Shown here: positions 1 to 12,830 of the stretch, piece by piece
Position numbering within the stretch: position 1 is the first letter of the stretch
How the letters are laid out: every line of letters starts with the position of its first letter
Assembly (NCBI RefSeq): GCF_028453695.1
Contig: NC_135781.1
Span: 18,351,640-18,415,639 of the forward strand
Direction of reading: 5' to 3'
Length of the DNA stretch: 64,000 bases
Source of the DNA: Augochlora pura
Lineage: Eukaryota; Arthropoda; Insecta; Hymenoptera; Halictidae
Notes under the pieces: generated by a model
What the model was told of the DNA's origin: nothing
The model's input: only the letters and a program-made list of their open reading frames with translations
Databases searched by the model: none
Made by a program: the position numbers and the translations under genes

Positions 1-64
1 AACAATGGAGAGAGCCATGTACATATATCCCTCTGCCGGTTCCGATGCGGTCACGGAACAACGA

Positions 65-100
65 ATCGACTCGACTCGGCTCGGCTCGACTCGCCGCGAC
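65..100. repeat. Simple CGACT/CGGCT repeat
   Basis: Short run of imperfect five-base units alternating CGACT and CGGCT, ending CGCCGCGAC. It is a low-complexity tract inside a moderately GC-rich segment (1-400), with no coding signal. Confidence 0.6.
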
Positions 101-1165
101 TATACTATCCGTCATTGGTAGTGGTTCGGCGTGTGACGTAGCAGAATTTCTTCGTGATTCATCTTCGGGTCGCGTATCTTTTTCACTAATCAGATTTCCA
201 TAAGATTCATTGCTGTGTACGCGCACAGGCCGACTCCGTTTCGAGACAATCCTTGCGCTCGAGGACGCAGTTCATTATACGCGCGTTGCCGCAACAATGC
301 AGTGGCGAGAGAAGTATTTATCGCGAGAATCAAGGTCGCAGCTGCAAGCGTGTATGAAACACCTCTAATTGTCGGGTTTTAGGAACGCGTCATTCATCCA
401 ACGGTGACATTGGCGAAAGCTATGGTCGTGTTAGGTTCAATTCTCACTTCGGTTATTACGCTCCCTGTAACCCTCGACGTGTCGCAACTTGCAACATGCG
501 CGCAGAATACATTTCTGTGTATAGTAAAATCTTCCGTACTAATCAAGAGGACACAAGTGGTAATAGAACAGTTAATTACAATGCTGGCACATGACTTTAT
601 TGATTTATACGATAAATTGTGTTGTACAGCATGGACCATTTTAGCTGTTTTTGGCGAGTACACTCGTCATAACAGGAAACGCTGCCATCTCTTCATGGCT
701 GGTAGTTGTTACAATTTTCACGCCCCCGGATTAGAAACGTATAGAAATAGAAACATTTTATACATAAATCGAAATCTGTCCCTGAATCTAACATATCGAT
801 AGGTTAACACGTGACGGACAACTACGAGATATTTCGTAGGTTGTTTACCTGCCCAGGACGCCAACTACGAGTTATCTCGTAGCTACTTCACACATCAATT
901 TTGTACATCTACAACAAAGGTCGTACAATAACAGTGTAAATATGAATAGTTGGAATTAAATTGGCTTCTGGGACCGGAATCCCTGAAAGTGCCGTGGCAG
1001 TCAACATGTTAACATAAGAAAAAATATACACTGAGGAGCACAACTGAGGAGTACCACCCGCATTTTTGAGTATATTGGACTTCTGGATGGGAATGCATAA
1101 AAGTCAATTATATGAGATGAAATGATGCGATAAATAATAAAATGGAACAAAGAGTGTGATTGTTT
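101..1165. other. No recognisable gene
   Basis: The stretch holds an open frame of 132 codons on the plus strand (404-802) overlapped by one of 89 codons on the minus strand. Neither shows a known domain, a convincing start context or splice sites, and both are compatible with chance. A short imperfect direct repeat (CAACTACGAGATAT / CAACTACGAGTTATC) lies near 818-865. Confidence 0.4.
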
Positions 1166-1187
1166 GGGGCGGGGGGGGGGGGGGGGG
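1166..1187 (+). repeat. Poly-G tract
   Basis: Four G, one C, then seventeen uninterrupted G (1171-1187). The tract is unusual in an AT-rich setting, is a possible G-quadruplex, and its length is prone to sequencing error. Confidence 0.85.
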
Positions 1188-1528
1188 CATTTTGCATAAA
1201 TGGTATGTTTAATCTTCTATAAATATTCGCAGGCTGGTTATATGGTACCAGGCATTTGTAAAGTTTTTTCTTAGTTTGTAATAGCTTCTATTAACTCTCC
1301 GATTACTGCAGCACGGGCTCCTGTGCCGGAGTCATTTCTGATTCACACCGATACTTCACTAATACATATGAATGGTTGCTCCAGTGCCTCGGTAATATAG
1401 CTCCGCCAGTGACGGCCGTTCGAGCTCCTGGGTTTGACCAATATATTGTTAGGACACAGGAAAATAAGAAAAAATAACACAATGAATTGTTGAAAAGAAA
1501 CAATGTTTTTCATTATACATTTCATTTT

Positions 1529-2180
1529 TTACACATAATACATAAAATTGTCGCCCGTTTTCCTTGCTTCACGTGTAGCGGTATCGTCAAAGCGAATATA
1601 CCTTAGTATATCCGTAAATCTATCTCTAGACATTACAGCAGCATAAAATCTTCTTGAAAGTGCATCATCATCTTTCCACAAATCGCTTTTGCATTCTCGC
1701 GATTCTCTGAATCTCCCAATTAGCAATGATAGTCCGAAAAATGCATTCATTTCTATGCGGTCCACTGGTTTCCATTTCTAGTTCGATGGTATGCTCTCTC
1801 TCGCTTTTTTATTTGTCCATAATATGATATCGTCGAATATTTCGTCGTTGATAAATAAATGGAAGCACTCATCTTCTGTTTCTATATGTTCACTTTGTTC
1901 GGTAAGTAAACATTTGCGTGGAAGATTTTGCAATGTTTTAGTGTCCATTGATGCAATATGTTGCCAATTACGTCCAGATACCGCTACACTTTCTGCAGAT
2001 TCTGGTGTATCTTCTTCATTCGAATCAGAATTTTGTTCTTCGGGTTCAGTATCGTTGTTAGATGCACTTCCACCATCAGATGCTTGTTCACAATTGTGAA
2101 GATCCTCTTCCTCAGTCTCAGCAATAAGAAATTGATCATTTTTTTTAGAGATAGACTTTTTACCAAGTAATAAACGAATA
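1529..2180 (-). pseudogene. piggyBac-like transposase, N-terminal relic
   Basis: Reading the minus strand from about 2180 down to 1545 gives roughly 210 residues in one frame, broken by a single in-frame TAG near 1782. The first ~70 residues are acidic and serine-rich, as in the disordered head of piggyBac transposases. Next come a segment with FHLFINDEIFDDIIL and the start of the DDE transposase region: NAFFGLSLLIGR, then DLWKDDD, FYAAVMSRDRFTDILRYIRF and DD. These match the conserved order (F-I/F-G-L-L-L-I-G ... MSRNRF..I...L.RFDD) of the piggyBac (DDE_Tnp_1_7) family. The frame ends at FMYYV, so the catalytic aspartates and the C-terminal zinc finger are missing. No clear ATG is visible at the N-terminus. 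Flanking TTAA inverted ends could not be located. It is a dead copy, clearly of this family but not assignable to a subfamily. Confidence 0.85.
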
Positions 2181-3864
2181 TAACAATAACAAAGATAACA
2201 AAAATAGTGGAAATAATGAATAATAAATTAGTAAATATATATAATAGAACTCTTGGCACACATATTTCTCTCTCAAAGTGTCGTATGTAACTAATCTGCC
2301 TCAAAATCAGCGACGTTTCTTATTATGGTGGGATTATTGTCAGTAATATAATACGGCATTATGGTGGGGCCAGTGTAAATATTGGCGGTCTCTTTGCTAC
2401 TAACACAGACAACTTCGGTACTGTATACGTTACAAGAGTCACGAATGACTGCGGCATAGGTGGCGGAGGGTTAATAATTTCTAATTCTCCAACTGTGTTA
2501 TTGTGAAACCGTGTTCTAAGTTCGATTCTAGAATCTAGGATATTGTGTTCTACGAGGATCATTTCCAATTCTCGAATCGAGTTAGAGCGAAACCTTGTTG
2601 CAGGAGTGATGTATTACACGAGTATTACTTGTATATGGTTTTCACTGTAACAGGAGGAGTGGTATTAGAAGAGTATTGTATAACACGTGTAATTAGCTTG
2701 ATCGAGTTATTTGTTATTTTATTACAATTTTCTATGCGAGATGTCGAAGCTAAAACATGTATTGTACAAACTTCAGAACTGCAAATTCCGTTGCTGTCGT
2801 TCAAAAAATAAGAATTTATTAACTAAACTTCGGATTTTATGTATTTATGACAAAAACGAAAAAGTAAAATAAGAAACTAAAATGACCAAAATAGAATTTG
2901 AGAATATTGTCACATTATTATCAACTCGCTACGATTATTAAAAGTGAAAAGATATTTTCATCCAATTAACTTGGATAATTTTTAGTTTTTATCAAGATTT
3001 GCAGTCTGTTATGTACACTCGAACACTTTATTTATTTATTAATACTTTAAACTCGATTATTTATTTTACAAATCAATGATTATTAGATGTATCCATACAT
3101 ATGCCATATTACTTATTAATATTACTTTCTAGATTTTTATTGAATATTGTTTACGTAAATTATAAATTGTTATAATAGCATTTTACTAAATGTGGTGTTT
3201 GAAACCTTCACGATATAAATGGTTAAACTCATTATTACGTATTATTGGAAAATGAATCATCGAGTCTAAAAGATTAAACGAGTAAACTGCACTTAAGGAT
3301 CAGTGACCGAACGACATATTTTTCACAGAACGATGATTCTGGAAGAATATAAAGTTGCAGTAAAACTTCGTTTATGTGAACCCGTTGGGTAACTTCAGGT
3401 CATATAACTAGGACGTTCTCATAATGACAATTCACCAATCATCCTCACAAGATGTGACTTTCTGCTGAAATAATCAAAGTTTAGGTTTATATAGAGACGG
3501 ACTCGATCGTATCTTTATATTCATGATATAAAATTACAATAGAAAATAATGTTACTAAAATAATTATTTAATATTCAGTAAATTAATTCACAATGTAATG
3601 TAGAAGTAGAAGTATATTCATTAAAGAGTCGAGCAATTAGAGAAAACAAAATATTTACTATTAATAGTTAAATTAAAATACTGCAAGCGAATTTAGTTAG
3701 TTGTATTTAAAAATTTTACAAGTGCAAGTGTCTTTGAATTGTTTAAACAATCTAAGTCGCTTGTCCTTCATTCCGAATGTCTACTTTTAAGGAAGTTAAT
3801 CTGATTTAGAAATTTACTGTATTTTGCTCTTCGCTATATAATGTATGATATAATAAAGAGGTCA
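2181..3864. other. AT-rich, no recognisable gene
   Basis: The stretch is strongly AT-rich beyond 2800. An 88-codon frame (2545-2811, plus) has no recognisable domain. Nothing else could be supported. Confidence 0.4.
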
Positions 3865-4010
3865 TTAATCCTTTCATTGCTGACTAGAATGAGAGAGTAT
3901 ACTAGAAGAAATATCCACTTTTTGTATTATTTCAGTGATTTTATGCTATGTTGGTATTATACGAATGTCATTCAGATTATATTATTTTTACTTACATTTT
4001 ATTCGTATTA
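3865..4010 (+). mobile_element. Partial TTAA miniature element, family A copy 1
   Basis: It begins TTAATCCTTTCATTGCTGAC. It shares an ordered series of blocks (TAGAAGAAATA, TTTGTATTATTTCA, TATTATACGAATGTCATTC, TTATATTA) with segments at 57459 and 57723. No right inverted end is visible, so the copy is truncated or strongly diverged. The short open frame across it is a by-product of this shared sequence. Confidence 0.55.
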
Positions 4011-4098
4011 TAAATTATACAGATTGGTACACACAACTTGTGCACCTCCTTTTTTAATATAAAAGTTGCATGATTTAAAGGGGTATGGTATGTAGAGC

Positions 4099-4503
4099 AT
4101 TTATTATTTTATAAGTGTAGTCGTTCCGAAGATTTGAAGGCCAACTTTTTTTCTTGAATGGAATACTATACCTTTTATATAGAAATATGGAAGAATACCA
4201 AATTCTAAGTAAAAAAAGTATTTACCTTTATTAACCCTAAGCGTAATAGCTATAGAATAATTTTATAGAGATTCAACCTTATCATAAATTTCTGCAGGTT
4301 AGCAGAAAGTGAGAGAAATTAAAAAAAATAAAGCGAAATTACTCGTTAACTATTAGATTTAAGGCTAATAAAGATTAATACTTTTTTTACTTAGAATTCG
4401 ATAGTCTCCTATATTCTGACATAAATAATATAATATTTCATTCAATAAAGGAAATTGACCTTTAAATCATCGAAACGATACCACTTATAAAAAAATTAAT
4501 CCA
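4099..4503. mobile_element. Long foldback element
   Basis: The left arm (about 4099-4275) and the right arm (about 4330-4503) are reverse complements over roughly 170 bases with moderate divergence. Diagnostic shared blocks are TTTTATAAGTG, TCGTTCCGAAGATTTGAAGG (with substitutions in the other arm) and AATTCTAAGTAAAAAAAGTA. The central spacer is about 55 bases. Such snap-back structures are typical of foldback or miniature inverted-repeat elements. No target duplication or autonomous relative could be identified. Confidence 0.7.
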
Positions 4504-5284
4504 CTACCTAGTATGCCGCTTTGAATCACACAACTTTTGTATTGAAAAATTTATTATATTTTGGAAGTTGAGTGGACAACTCCGTATAATGATATTATGG
4601 CAGGTCAAGTAATTTTATAAATACTATAAATTAAACGATATGATTCCACGTTTGTAGAATGTACAAATTAACCCTGCAATATTGACGGTCAATTTTCGAT
4701 AATTAAATGAAATAAATTGTAGTTTTTCTAGAAACAGTAAATACGTCTGAAAGAAGTACATGTATCTTCAAAACTATATTTTGGAAAATTTATAAATTTC
4801 CACATTTCACAATTTTAATCCGTCAAATTGTAGTAAAGACATCACAGTTTTTTAGTTTAGCTGATTATTTTTGTCATAAGTTCAGTCATAAGTACTGTTG
4901 ATTGTGTAGTTGTGAATACGATCCGTTGCCGCGGGTAAAAATTGTGATGATATGTAGCTTTTATGTTGGTATGAATGAGAAATTATGTGCGATGATGAAT
5001 TATTGTTTAGAGGTTGGTAGAGGAACAGAGGAAGCGCGGGAGAATGGCTATGGAGAGTGCGCGTGTGGCATCGCAGTAAGATAATGTACGCAATATTTCT
5101 TACAACGATTTAAATTAAATATATTAATTAAGTTAAAAAGGTAAAGTGATGGTGAATATCAAAAACTCCCTTAATCACCCACAAAAATTTCATTCACATA
5201 GATGGAGTTCCATTATAAATGTTCCTATAAATAGAATCTATACAATTTCTTACGTTAGAAGCCATTTTTCTGTTGAGATAGTTG
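4504..5284. other. AT-rich, no recognisable gene
   Basis: Nothing supportable is seen. A short frame at 4902-5084 has no domain and no family resemblance. Confidence 0.4.
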
Positions 5285-5760
5285 TGTACGCTTGACTGGA
5301 CGAACTGACAGTATCATTGCCGCACGGGAGAATTCGCTTTTAAAACAGTGTATTTCACGCGTGTCGAGTTCTGGTCGTTGCCGCTTCGAAGTTTACAAGT
5401 TCAACACTAGTCAGTCATTGTGTCGGCAGAGCCAGATATTCCGGCTTGAATATACATATGTACAGAAGGGAGTTCGTCGTGTGACAGAAACTTGTCCATT
5501 GTTTCCCGTGCAGGCGCCACAGCAGGTTTGCATTGAAGTCTCCGGCGTATTTAGCAGAAGTTGTATTCCTGTAAAAAGCCTACGCCCGAAGCGGATGGAG
5601 TCTGTCTATTACGCGTGTTTACTATCTGCAAGGTGTTCTAAAACATCGTTGTCCCCCTCTCTATTTAGATCGCGCAATAGTGGCACTCCTAACGCGAGAG
5701 AACACGAAAGCTTCTTGCATCCTCGAATGATTATACCTGCGCACTATTAAAAGCTTATTG
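5285..5760 (+). other. GC-richer island with 152-codon open frame
   Basis: The base composition rises abruptly relative to both flanks. The plus strand is open from 5292 to 5750 (152 codons, ATG at 5292 preceded by GTACGCTTG). The predicted peptide is rich in Ser, Arg and Cys, without a signal peptide, membrane segment or known domain. A splice-acceptor-like pyrimidine stretch ending GTGCAG lies near 5513. It could be an unrecognised exon, a retroelement fragment or a regulatory island. I cannot choose between these. Confidence 0.3.
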
Positions 5761-6383
5761 TGCTCGTAGGATCTTGCAAGGTGTCATGGAAGAAAGAAGT
5801 CCGATACTACTGTGTCCCGAACAAGATTTCGGCTAATTTAACTTAAAATAATAAATTTTAAATTTTTTAATTAATAAATAGAGAAATGCTTACTTGAAAT
5901 TATCCATTTTGACCAATTTCAAATAATAGCAATTGAAAATAATGAATTGTTTCGTAATATATCATGTCAGTAACGAAAGAAATAATCCTCAAAATAATAC
6001 GCAACAAAAAGCTTTTATCTTAAGAAATATTTACAGTAATTTTCTTTATTATCGAACAATCATTTAACATAATCAGACCTTAACCAGTTTATATAGTAAC
6101 ATCCAGATTATGAGAATGAACGTATTACGCTAAAAAATAAAGTTTCTCAAGGATAATTACTATTATCCTCTTTGTATTAGTTTCACTTTATATTATCCTG
6201 ATATAAAGGGACTACGAATAATTTACAATTTTCTTAACCAACACTCCGTAAAAATATAGAGACTAATGATAAGTAATATGAAATATACGTATACGTATGT
6301 AACAACTCTGTATTTGCTAATAAACCATCTGGTTTATAGCATTAATGAATGAATAAATAATTGGATCGATCCTTTTGATGACT
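5761..6383. other. AT-rich, no recognisable gene
   Basis: The stretch is AT-rich with no inverted or direct repeat of note, and no open frame is supportable. Confidence 0.4.
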
Positions 6384-6690
6384 TTATTTCGAAAGTGATT
6401 ACGAAAATGGTCATAATTGCGAAATAAAATTACACGATATTTAAAATAATATCATTTCAAAAGTAATCACAGACATGGAAATAATTATGAAATGAAATTA
6501 AATAACATTTAAAGTAATATTACAAATGATGTTGTTTCAAAAGATTAATTATAGACATGACAATAATTATGAAGTCAAATTACATGGTACTTGAAATAAT
6601 GTTACAAACGATGTTATTTCAAAAATAATCGGACCATGGAAGTAATTATGAAATAATAAATGCTTCAGATAATACTTCAAATAATGTCAA
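6384..6690 (+). repeat. Degenerate ~80-bp tandem repeat
   Basis: About 3.7 diverged units start near 6384, 6454, 6533 and 6617. Each carries the ordered blocks TTTCRAAAGT, ACATGGxxATAATTATGAAAT, AAATTACA and TTxAAATAAT, then TTACAAAYGATGTT. Spacing drifts from 70 to 84 bases through indels, so this is an old satellite-like array and not an active minisatellite. Confidence 0.7.
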
Positions 6691-9600
6691 ATATGTTTAG
6701 GTCTCTTACGAACGATTAACAGTGGTGGGAAGGAAGTAGGTAAACAGTTTTAATAAAAATGCGACAACAATCGTCTGCGATGAAATATATATGTACAAAC
6801 TCATCGACACCAAAAATCTTATTTCACCGGTTTAGAAAACCGGTTTCCCAGTGAATTGCAAAAAGGTAATGAGATGCACCGGTTCGGAGCGCCTACTTTT
6901 GACGGATTCCAGATATATCTTGATCGGCGACGCTACGAAAACGAAGGTAAAAACATAATCACGGTGTTGTAGGTTTCCGAGTAGCCGAGTTAAAGGGGAC
7001 GAGAGGTACCCTTTGAAAGCTGACAGGAACGGTGACTTTCGAACGATCGATTAAATTATACGGTAGTCCCTGCTCGATTCACTGTGACTTTCGCTGGCGC
7101 ATCCCGGAGCGGAATCGTAAGATCCGCTTGATACACCTGACTGCATTTAGGTCTGGAAGTCAGCAATCAATGGCAGATCTGACAGCACCGTTTTGCCATT
7201 CATTAAAACCACCGACTCTCTAACCTGGTTGATCTACACAGTACAGGAATATGCAGATCGTCCGTCAAAATTGCCCTACTTGCATACGAATTCGAGATTC
7301 ATTGATGCTCTAACGCTGTCGTCGATATTTCAACAATGTTATCGAATACTTCGACGTTTGGTATCGTTGAATTGATGGCGTAGGTTGTAGAACAAGAGAT
7401 TTGCACCTAGACTAATTGTTATCGTACCGAGCATAGCAAAACTAAAATAGTAAAACTAGACAATGAAACTATAATTTTTGGTAATTTGGTCAATACTAAG
7501 TTATTGTTATTAGTGACTACTTTATTTTTCACTACATTTTAACAAGCACGTTATAATACCTTGCTGCCACGTCTCCCATATGTGGGTGACCGTGTTATTT
7601 GCTCAGATTTGAAAATTGATTTTTAAACCGATCTATTACATTTTTGCTCAAGTTTATCACGATCCGTAAAACGCGATAATGTTAAAAACGTGATGTGATA
7701 TAACTTAGTCGTTCATTTTTAATTAGATTAAATAAAATACTGTGAAATTATCTGTAGAATTCCTATATACTGTGGAATATTTTGTGAAATTAGTGATACG
7801 GCTGGCGTGACAGTGAAATCACAAATGATAAAAAAATGCATTTTTTCCTTTAAGATTATTCTAATTGTTGGTTAGAAAAAACATTCGACCTAGGAATTCA
7901 AATGTTTAACTAGGACTATTATATGATCAAGTCTTTTCCTATGAATTTTATTTACAGTATGATGAGAGTAATGAGATCGTGTCAGATCTAATTTAGGGTC
8001 TTCTTCGTTCCATAATGACACCATTTGGACCATTTGCATAATGCGTGCATGCATAATGCTTCCAGCCAACTGCTTCTCATCTTATCTGACACTTTGTCAA
8101 CTGTACTTAATCCACCTCATACTAACCAAAGGCGAACAGATGGTCTACATTTGATAAACTATAAAAATACTGTACTAAGAATGTCACTCTTACTATCAAT
8201 ATTGACAGTAAAAGAAATAAATCACCGTAATTTCCACAGAAATAAAATATTAGGTTAATGTGCAATGTAATTCGCGAACATTACGAGTTTGTAGTTCATC
8301 AAATAAGAGATGCGAAGACGGTTAATCGCGAATAAATAAATATTAGCTTTTACGGCGATGCGTCTTTCTAGCACTAGCTCGACCAAGGTCTTTTCCTCAC
8401 CTTGTGCAAACAGTTTTCTTCTTCCGTCCTTTCACACCCACTACATAGTCTGTGTCGCTTTTTCCTTCATACTTCCTTTCCCTTCAGTGTCGATTCAAAG
8501 CCTGTATTTACTGTCAGTTCTTAGTCACTGCAGTTAAAACGCGCGCCAAGTCACGCTAACATTTAATAAGACACTTTTCGAAACATTAAATAATTCGGTA
8601 AAATAGTTGTTAGGTAATCGATCTAAAAGTTAAGTATTATTTGCACTTGAAAAAACGCGTGTACGACACTTGTAATTGAATAAATTTTTTTTTAAAACTG
8701 GCAACTCATTAGAAAGTACGAGAAGGAGTTCCACTCTACAACTGTGAGCAACGCGGAATTCGCATATTAAATATTTTGTAAAGCAGACTAGATTTAAAAG
8801 AAATTAAATTTAAATATCTTAAAGTTTAAAATACTTTTTTATGTTGTTTGTTTAACTTTTTATATCCTTCTAAATCTAATTCATAGGGCAAATCAAAATC
8901 ATCGCGGGAAACCGCGATGAGAAGGTTAAAAAGCAGGCTTCGAAATAAACAGGTACATTCCATTGTTGAAATGAATTCTGTTCGAACTTCGTTCAAGAAA
9001 ATATCTGTTCCTGCGAAACTTTTGTGGAAAAAGTATTTATCTGTACATTAAAAGTTCCGTGAGGACAACACCTTTTAGGGCGTTTAATAAATAGCTCCTT
9101 ATAGGATAAATAAACAGCGAATTATTATATGCCAAATTTATTTAACAGCGTCTTGTTATACGTAATAAATGGTATGAAAATTAGAATGTAAGTGCTATAG
9201 TTTCTTATATTCGCAAACAGAACTTGAACAACATAAATTATTTCTATAATTATTTACTATACAATAATTCAGTAGAATTGTTTCTATAATTATTGTGAAG
9301 CCTTGTGAAATTATTATTACTATATTAACATAAATTTATGTTTTGTCACCTGTCAAAAATCTAATAAATTACTTCACAAAAGAATCATTTCTGGTTTCTG
9401 ACTAGAATCAATGACCAGTAACTAATAATTTAATACCGTTATAATATTATCCATTAACCTTCGAGTGTTTGCGTCGTGCATGGATGACTCACATTGTTTA
9501 ATTTGTAGTAGTTGTGCACGGTTCAATACACTATGATTCCATATTTAGTTTACAGTATGAATATAACGTGAATATAACAAAATAATATAATCAGAATAAC

Positions 9601-12149
9601 GTTCATACATTACAAATATAATACAAAACGATAAGAAATTAACGCAAAAAAATAGATACGTTTCTTTTACAACACTTTCGTATTTTAGTTAACATATAAA
9701 TGAATAAACTATATTAAAAAACTGTTTTATATCTGTTCTTATTGAATATTACAATATCAGAACTGTTTGTTTTAAAGTATCGCATGTAATAAATTCGAAT
9801 GCAGTTTATGAAAAAGTTTCGACACTTTTAGTCTTTAAAGACGTGAAAGCTAAGATGTCCATTAATTCGATGACTTTATTTGACGGCAGTGATTCTTCAC
9901 GACCTCTTACGGACCCTACCCTCAGCGACCCTCGTTCACCATTTTTATGCCGTGGAAACTCGGCAGCACGCTGAAAAAAAAGAGAACTTCTCACGCTTTG
10001 CGTGCACCTCTCGCGGAGAATTTCCTTTTCGTATGTAGTCGAATGAATAGCGTGAGAAGTAAGACTGAAATGTAATAGAGCACTGACAAAATCTACCATC
10101 TCCTTACTTTACTGGGTATCGTTAATGCAAGCAATTATAGGGAGATTATGGTTTTTTATGAACTACTGTGCTAATTTTTCGTATTTACCGATCATGCAAT
10201 ACACAAAACACTTCAACCGTAATATCATGTGTTTACAATTAAAGTAAAAGATTTTACATTAAACAACGATACAAAATAAGCTTAAAATCTTTCGTACAAA
10301 TTGAATATTCATACGATAATCTCTTCCTATTTATATTAACACAACTACTAACAATTACGTTCATAATTCTATCGAAGTTTCGTTGATTGCACAGGTTGAT
10401 GAATTATATGTACATTAATAGAATAATTTACAGTATATTAATAGACTGAATAACAATAGGTTTTGTTGAATAAATTCATTAAGTTGTAATGTAAAGGTGT
10501 TCGGTTCCAAGACAAACATGTTCTGATTTTAAGGATTTAGTTATAAGTAATTGCTAACGCTCATAATGTGCATAGAATAGCAACATACGCATCTTCGACT
10601 TACGATACAAAAGACCTACATACTTCTAATTAGTGAAGAAGCCGCGTTTTAATAACGAAAGGATATCGCAAACAACTATACCTTTCACAGTACGATACAC
10701 AAGTGATACATCTATTACTAGACTGCTGATTCTATCTATTTATGTTAAAAATAAAATGATAAAATTAAAAAAAAAGTAAAATACGTATGAATATAAAATT
10801 CTGAATATATTCTTTTCATCTTACTAAAATGATTAACGAAAGGAAAACGTTATTCAACTCGAGTTTCTTAAAACTGATGCAGGAAATAATTCGTATTTCG
10901 TGTAATTTACAGTCCGTTTATTACTATACATATTATAACGAAGTTACTTTGTAATTACACCGTTTAAATATTAACATGTAATTATAACGTGTAAATATTA
11001 ATGCGCATTCGTAACCCGTGAGTATTAAAGCATAATGATGACTTGCGAACGTTAACGTGTAATAGAACAAAGAAATCTTTCATGAGAGCGTAATATGGAG
11101 ACCATTTTCCTCCGCGGAGGACTGCAAGAAATTAGGGTGCGCGAATGTAAGAGACCGGAAGGGTGATGTATGCTGTTTGTAAACAATGTGGGGAATATGA
11201 CATTCTCATTACGTAATACGCGCACCCTCGCTGACTTTTGTAGGCCTAACACTTTGACAGTATAAGAGCGGAGGGTCAACACCCCACGCTAATGTAAGAT
11301 GTCGCACCGATCAATAAAACTTGGAAGCAGCAAATTTGAAACGTTGAATCTCGGTGTCTACTACGACTGCGGAATCTTGTACAAAGTCAAAATTGACAAA
11401 TAGACACTCCATTACAAAATTGTCTATTCTATTTGAAAAGACAAATAGAATATTTCTTTCTGTCATAACTTCAATAATTCTAAAATAATCGATATTATAG
11501 TTTAACCTTTTCACAGTATAAAATCTGATCTACTCATTTTTATCTTAAATGCATGTAGTCTGCAGTCTACTAATAACTGAACTGTGGCTGCTCGTGCAAA
11601 ATAAAAGATGCTGCACTAAGTGCAATAAATAGGAGAAATCGATAGATATTTTTTTTGTTTATTGAAAAATTTATCCAATGTCTTTACTGTCCTCTAAACT
11701 CGCCGAAACTGTTTTGCTGATAAAAACTATTATAATTCGTAACATCTTTTCCAAATTCGTTTAGTGTTTCATCTGTTTTGTGTTTCACCTACACATGTTT
11801 TTATTAAATGCATAAGATCTGCATTCTACTAATAACATTACCTACGCCAACTTTTTCTCACTTTCTTTTCTTGCAATAAGCTTTCTGAGAAAATGACTTG
11901 TTATTTATTCAGGCACAGTAATCCGATCATTTATTATGAATTTAATACTTTATTCCCGATTTGAAAAGTCTCTTCATTGTGGGTAATAAAATAAAAAAAT
12001 AAAATATTAGTAAAAAGGTGGCCACTGCATGTGCTCCTCCAATGGAACGACGTAAAAATTGTAGATTACGAATTTATCTTTCGGAACAACGCAAGATTTC
12101 GAGAAAATGCATGCCGCGTAAAAGTTAGTTGTTCAAAACCGGGATTGTA
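6691..12149. other. Long AT-rich stretch, no recognisable gene
   Basis: Only short unsupported frames occur. Slightly GC-richer patches lie at 6840-7380, 8340-8560, 9880-10050 and 11080-11290, without domains or paired splice sites. Phased A/T-rich words repeat loosely at 10920-11060. I see no RNA gene. Confidence 0.4.
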
Positions 12150-12830
12150 TTAGCATCGAGCTAGCATAACAGACATAGCAGTGTCTTGTCTGACTCCCGC
12201 GTCGAGCGAATAGTCTGGAAGGGTGAGTGAATCCCCGGCGCGCTGGGGGAAGTATTTCAATCAATAGTCGGTAGCCGGTTGTCGGGGTGCTTAGCCGCAT
12301 TCTTGGGGTCTAAAAATTCCGACGCTCATAATCCCCAGACGTCTCTGGGGCCGACGCAACCGGCAGAATTATTTATCAGAGTAACAGGTGCTTGGCCTCG
12401 CCTTTATCAGAAAACGTGACACGGTTGCGAAAATGACGCGCGAGATCCGCAAATTGGTGCAACGTCTTTCTACTTGTTGACACGTGTAAGCCGAGTTTGA
12501 TAGCGGTAGGCGAGCAACATTTTCAACCGTTTAAAATGCATATCGATGGTAATGTATTCGGCGGCGTAATACGCGTGGTCGGCGCCCCGATTTAATTAAG
12601 AAAAAACGGGCTCGCCATGGAAGAAAATGTCACCTGCGACTTGATATAGTAGTCTGCGGCACTTAATGGATCGCTCGCGTAACATGTTTTCCTGCTGAAT
12701 AACGTCCGTGAGGTTTTTATTTCGCCCGTTTATCGGTGGTTGAAAATTTTCATGCGAACGCTGCAGACGATTTTTACATAAAGCCGTAATAATCTGATCT
12801 AAGTTCTCAGTCGGACGATACATATTTTTC
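12150..12830. promoter_or_regulatory. GC-rich non-coding island
   Basis: This GC-rich, CpG-containing block sits in AT-rich flanks, with short inverted matches (e.g. CCCCAGACGTCTCTGGGG at about 12335) and a homeodomain-like TTTAATTA at 12590. No long frame is supportable. Similar islands inside large insect introns are often conserved regulatory sequence. That role here is inferred from composition only. Confidence 0.3.

Noticed and set aside
404..802. 132-codon open frame as a gene
   Set aside because: An opposing 89-codon frame covers the same bases, and there is no domain, no splice signal and no family resemblance.
1791..2304. Plus-strand 102-codon and minus-strand 106-codon frames over the piggyBac relic
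   Set aside because: They are alternative-frame shadows of the minus-strand transposase reading.
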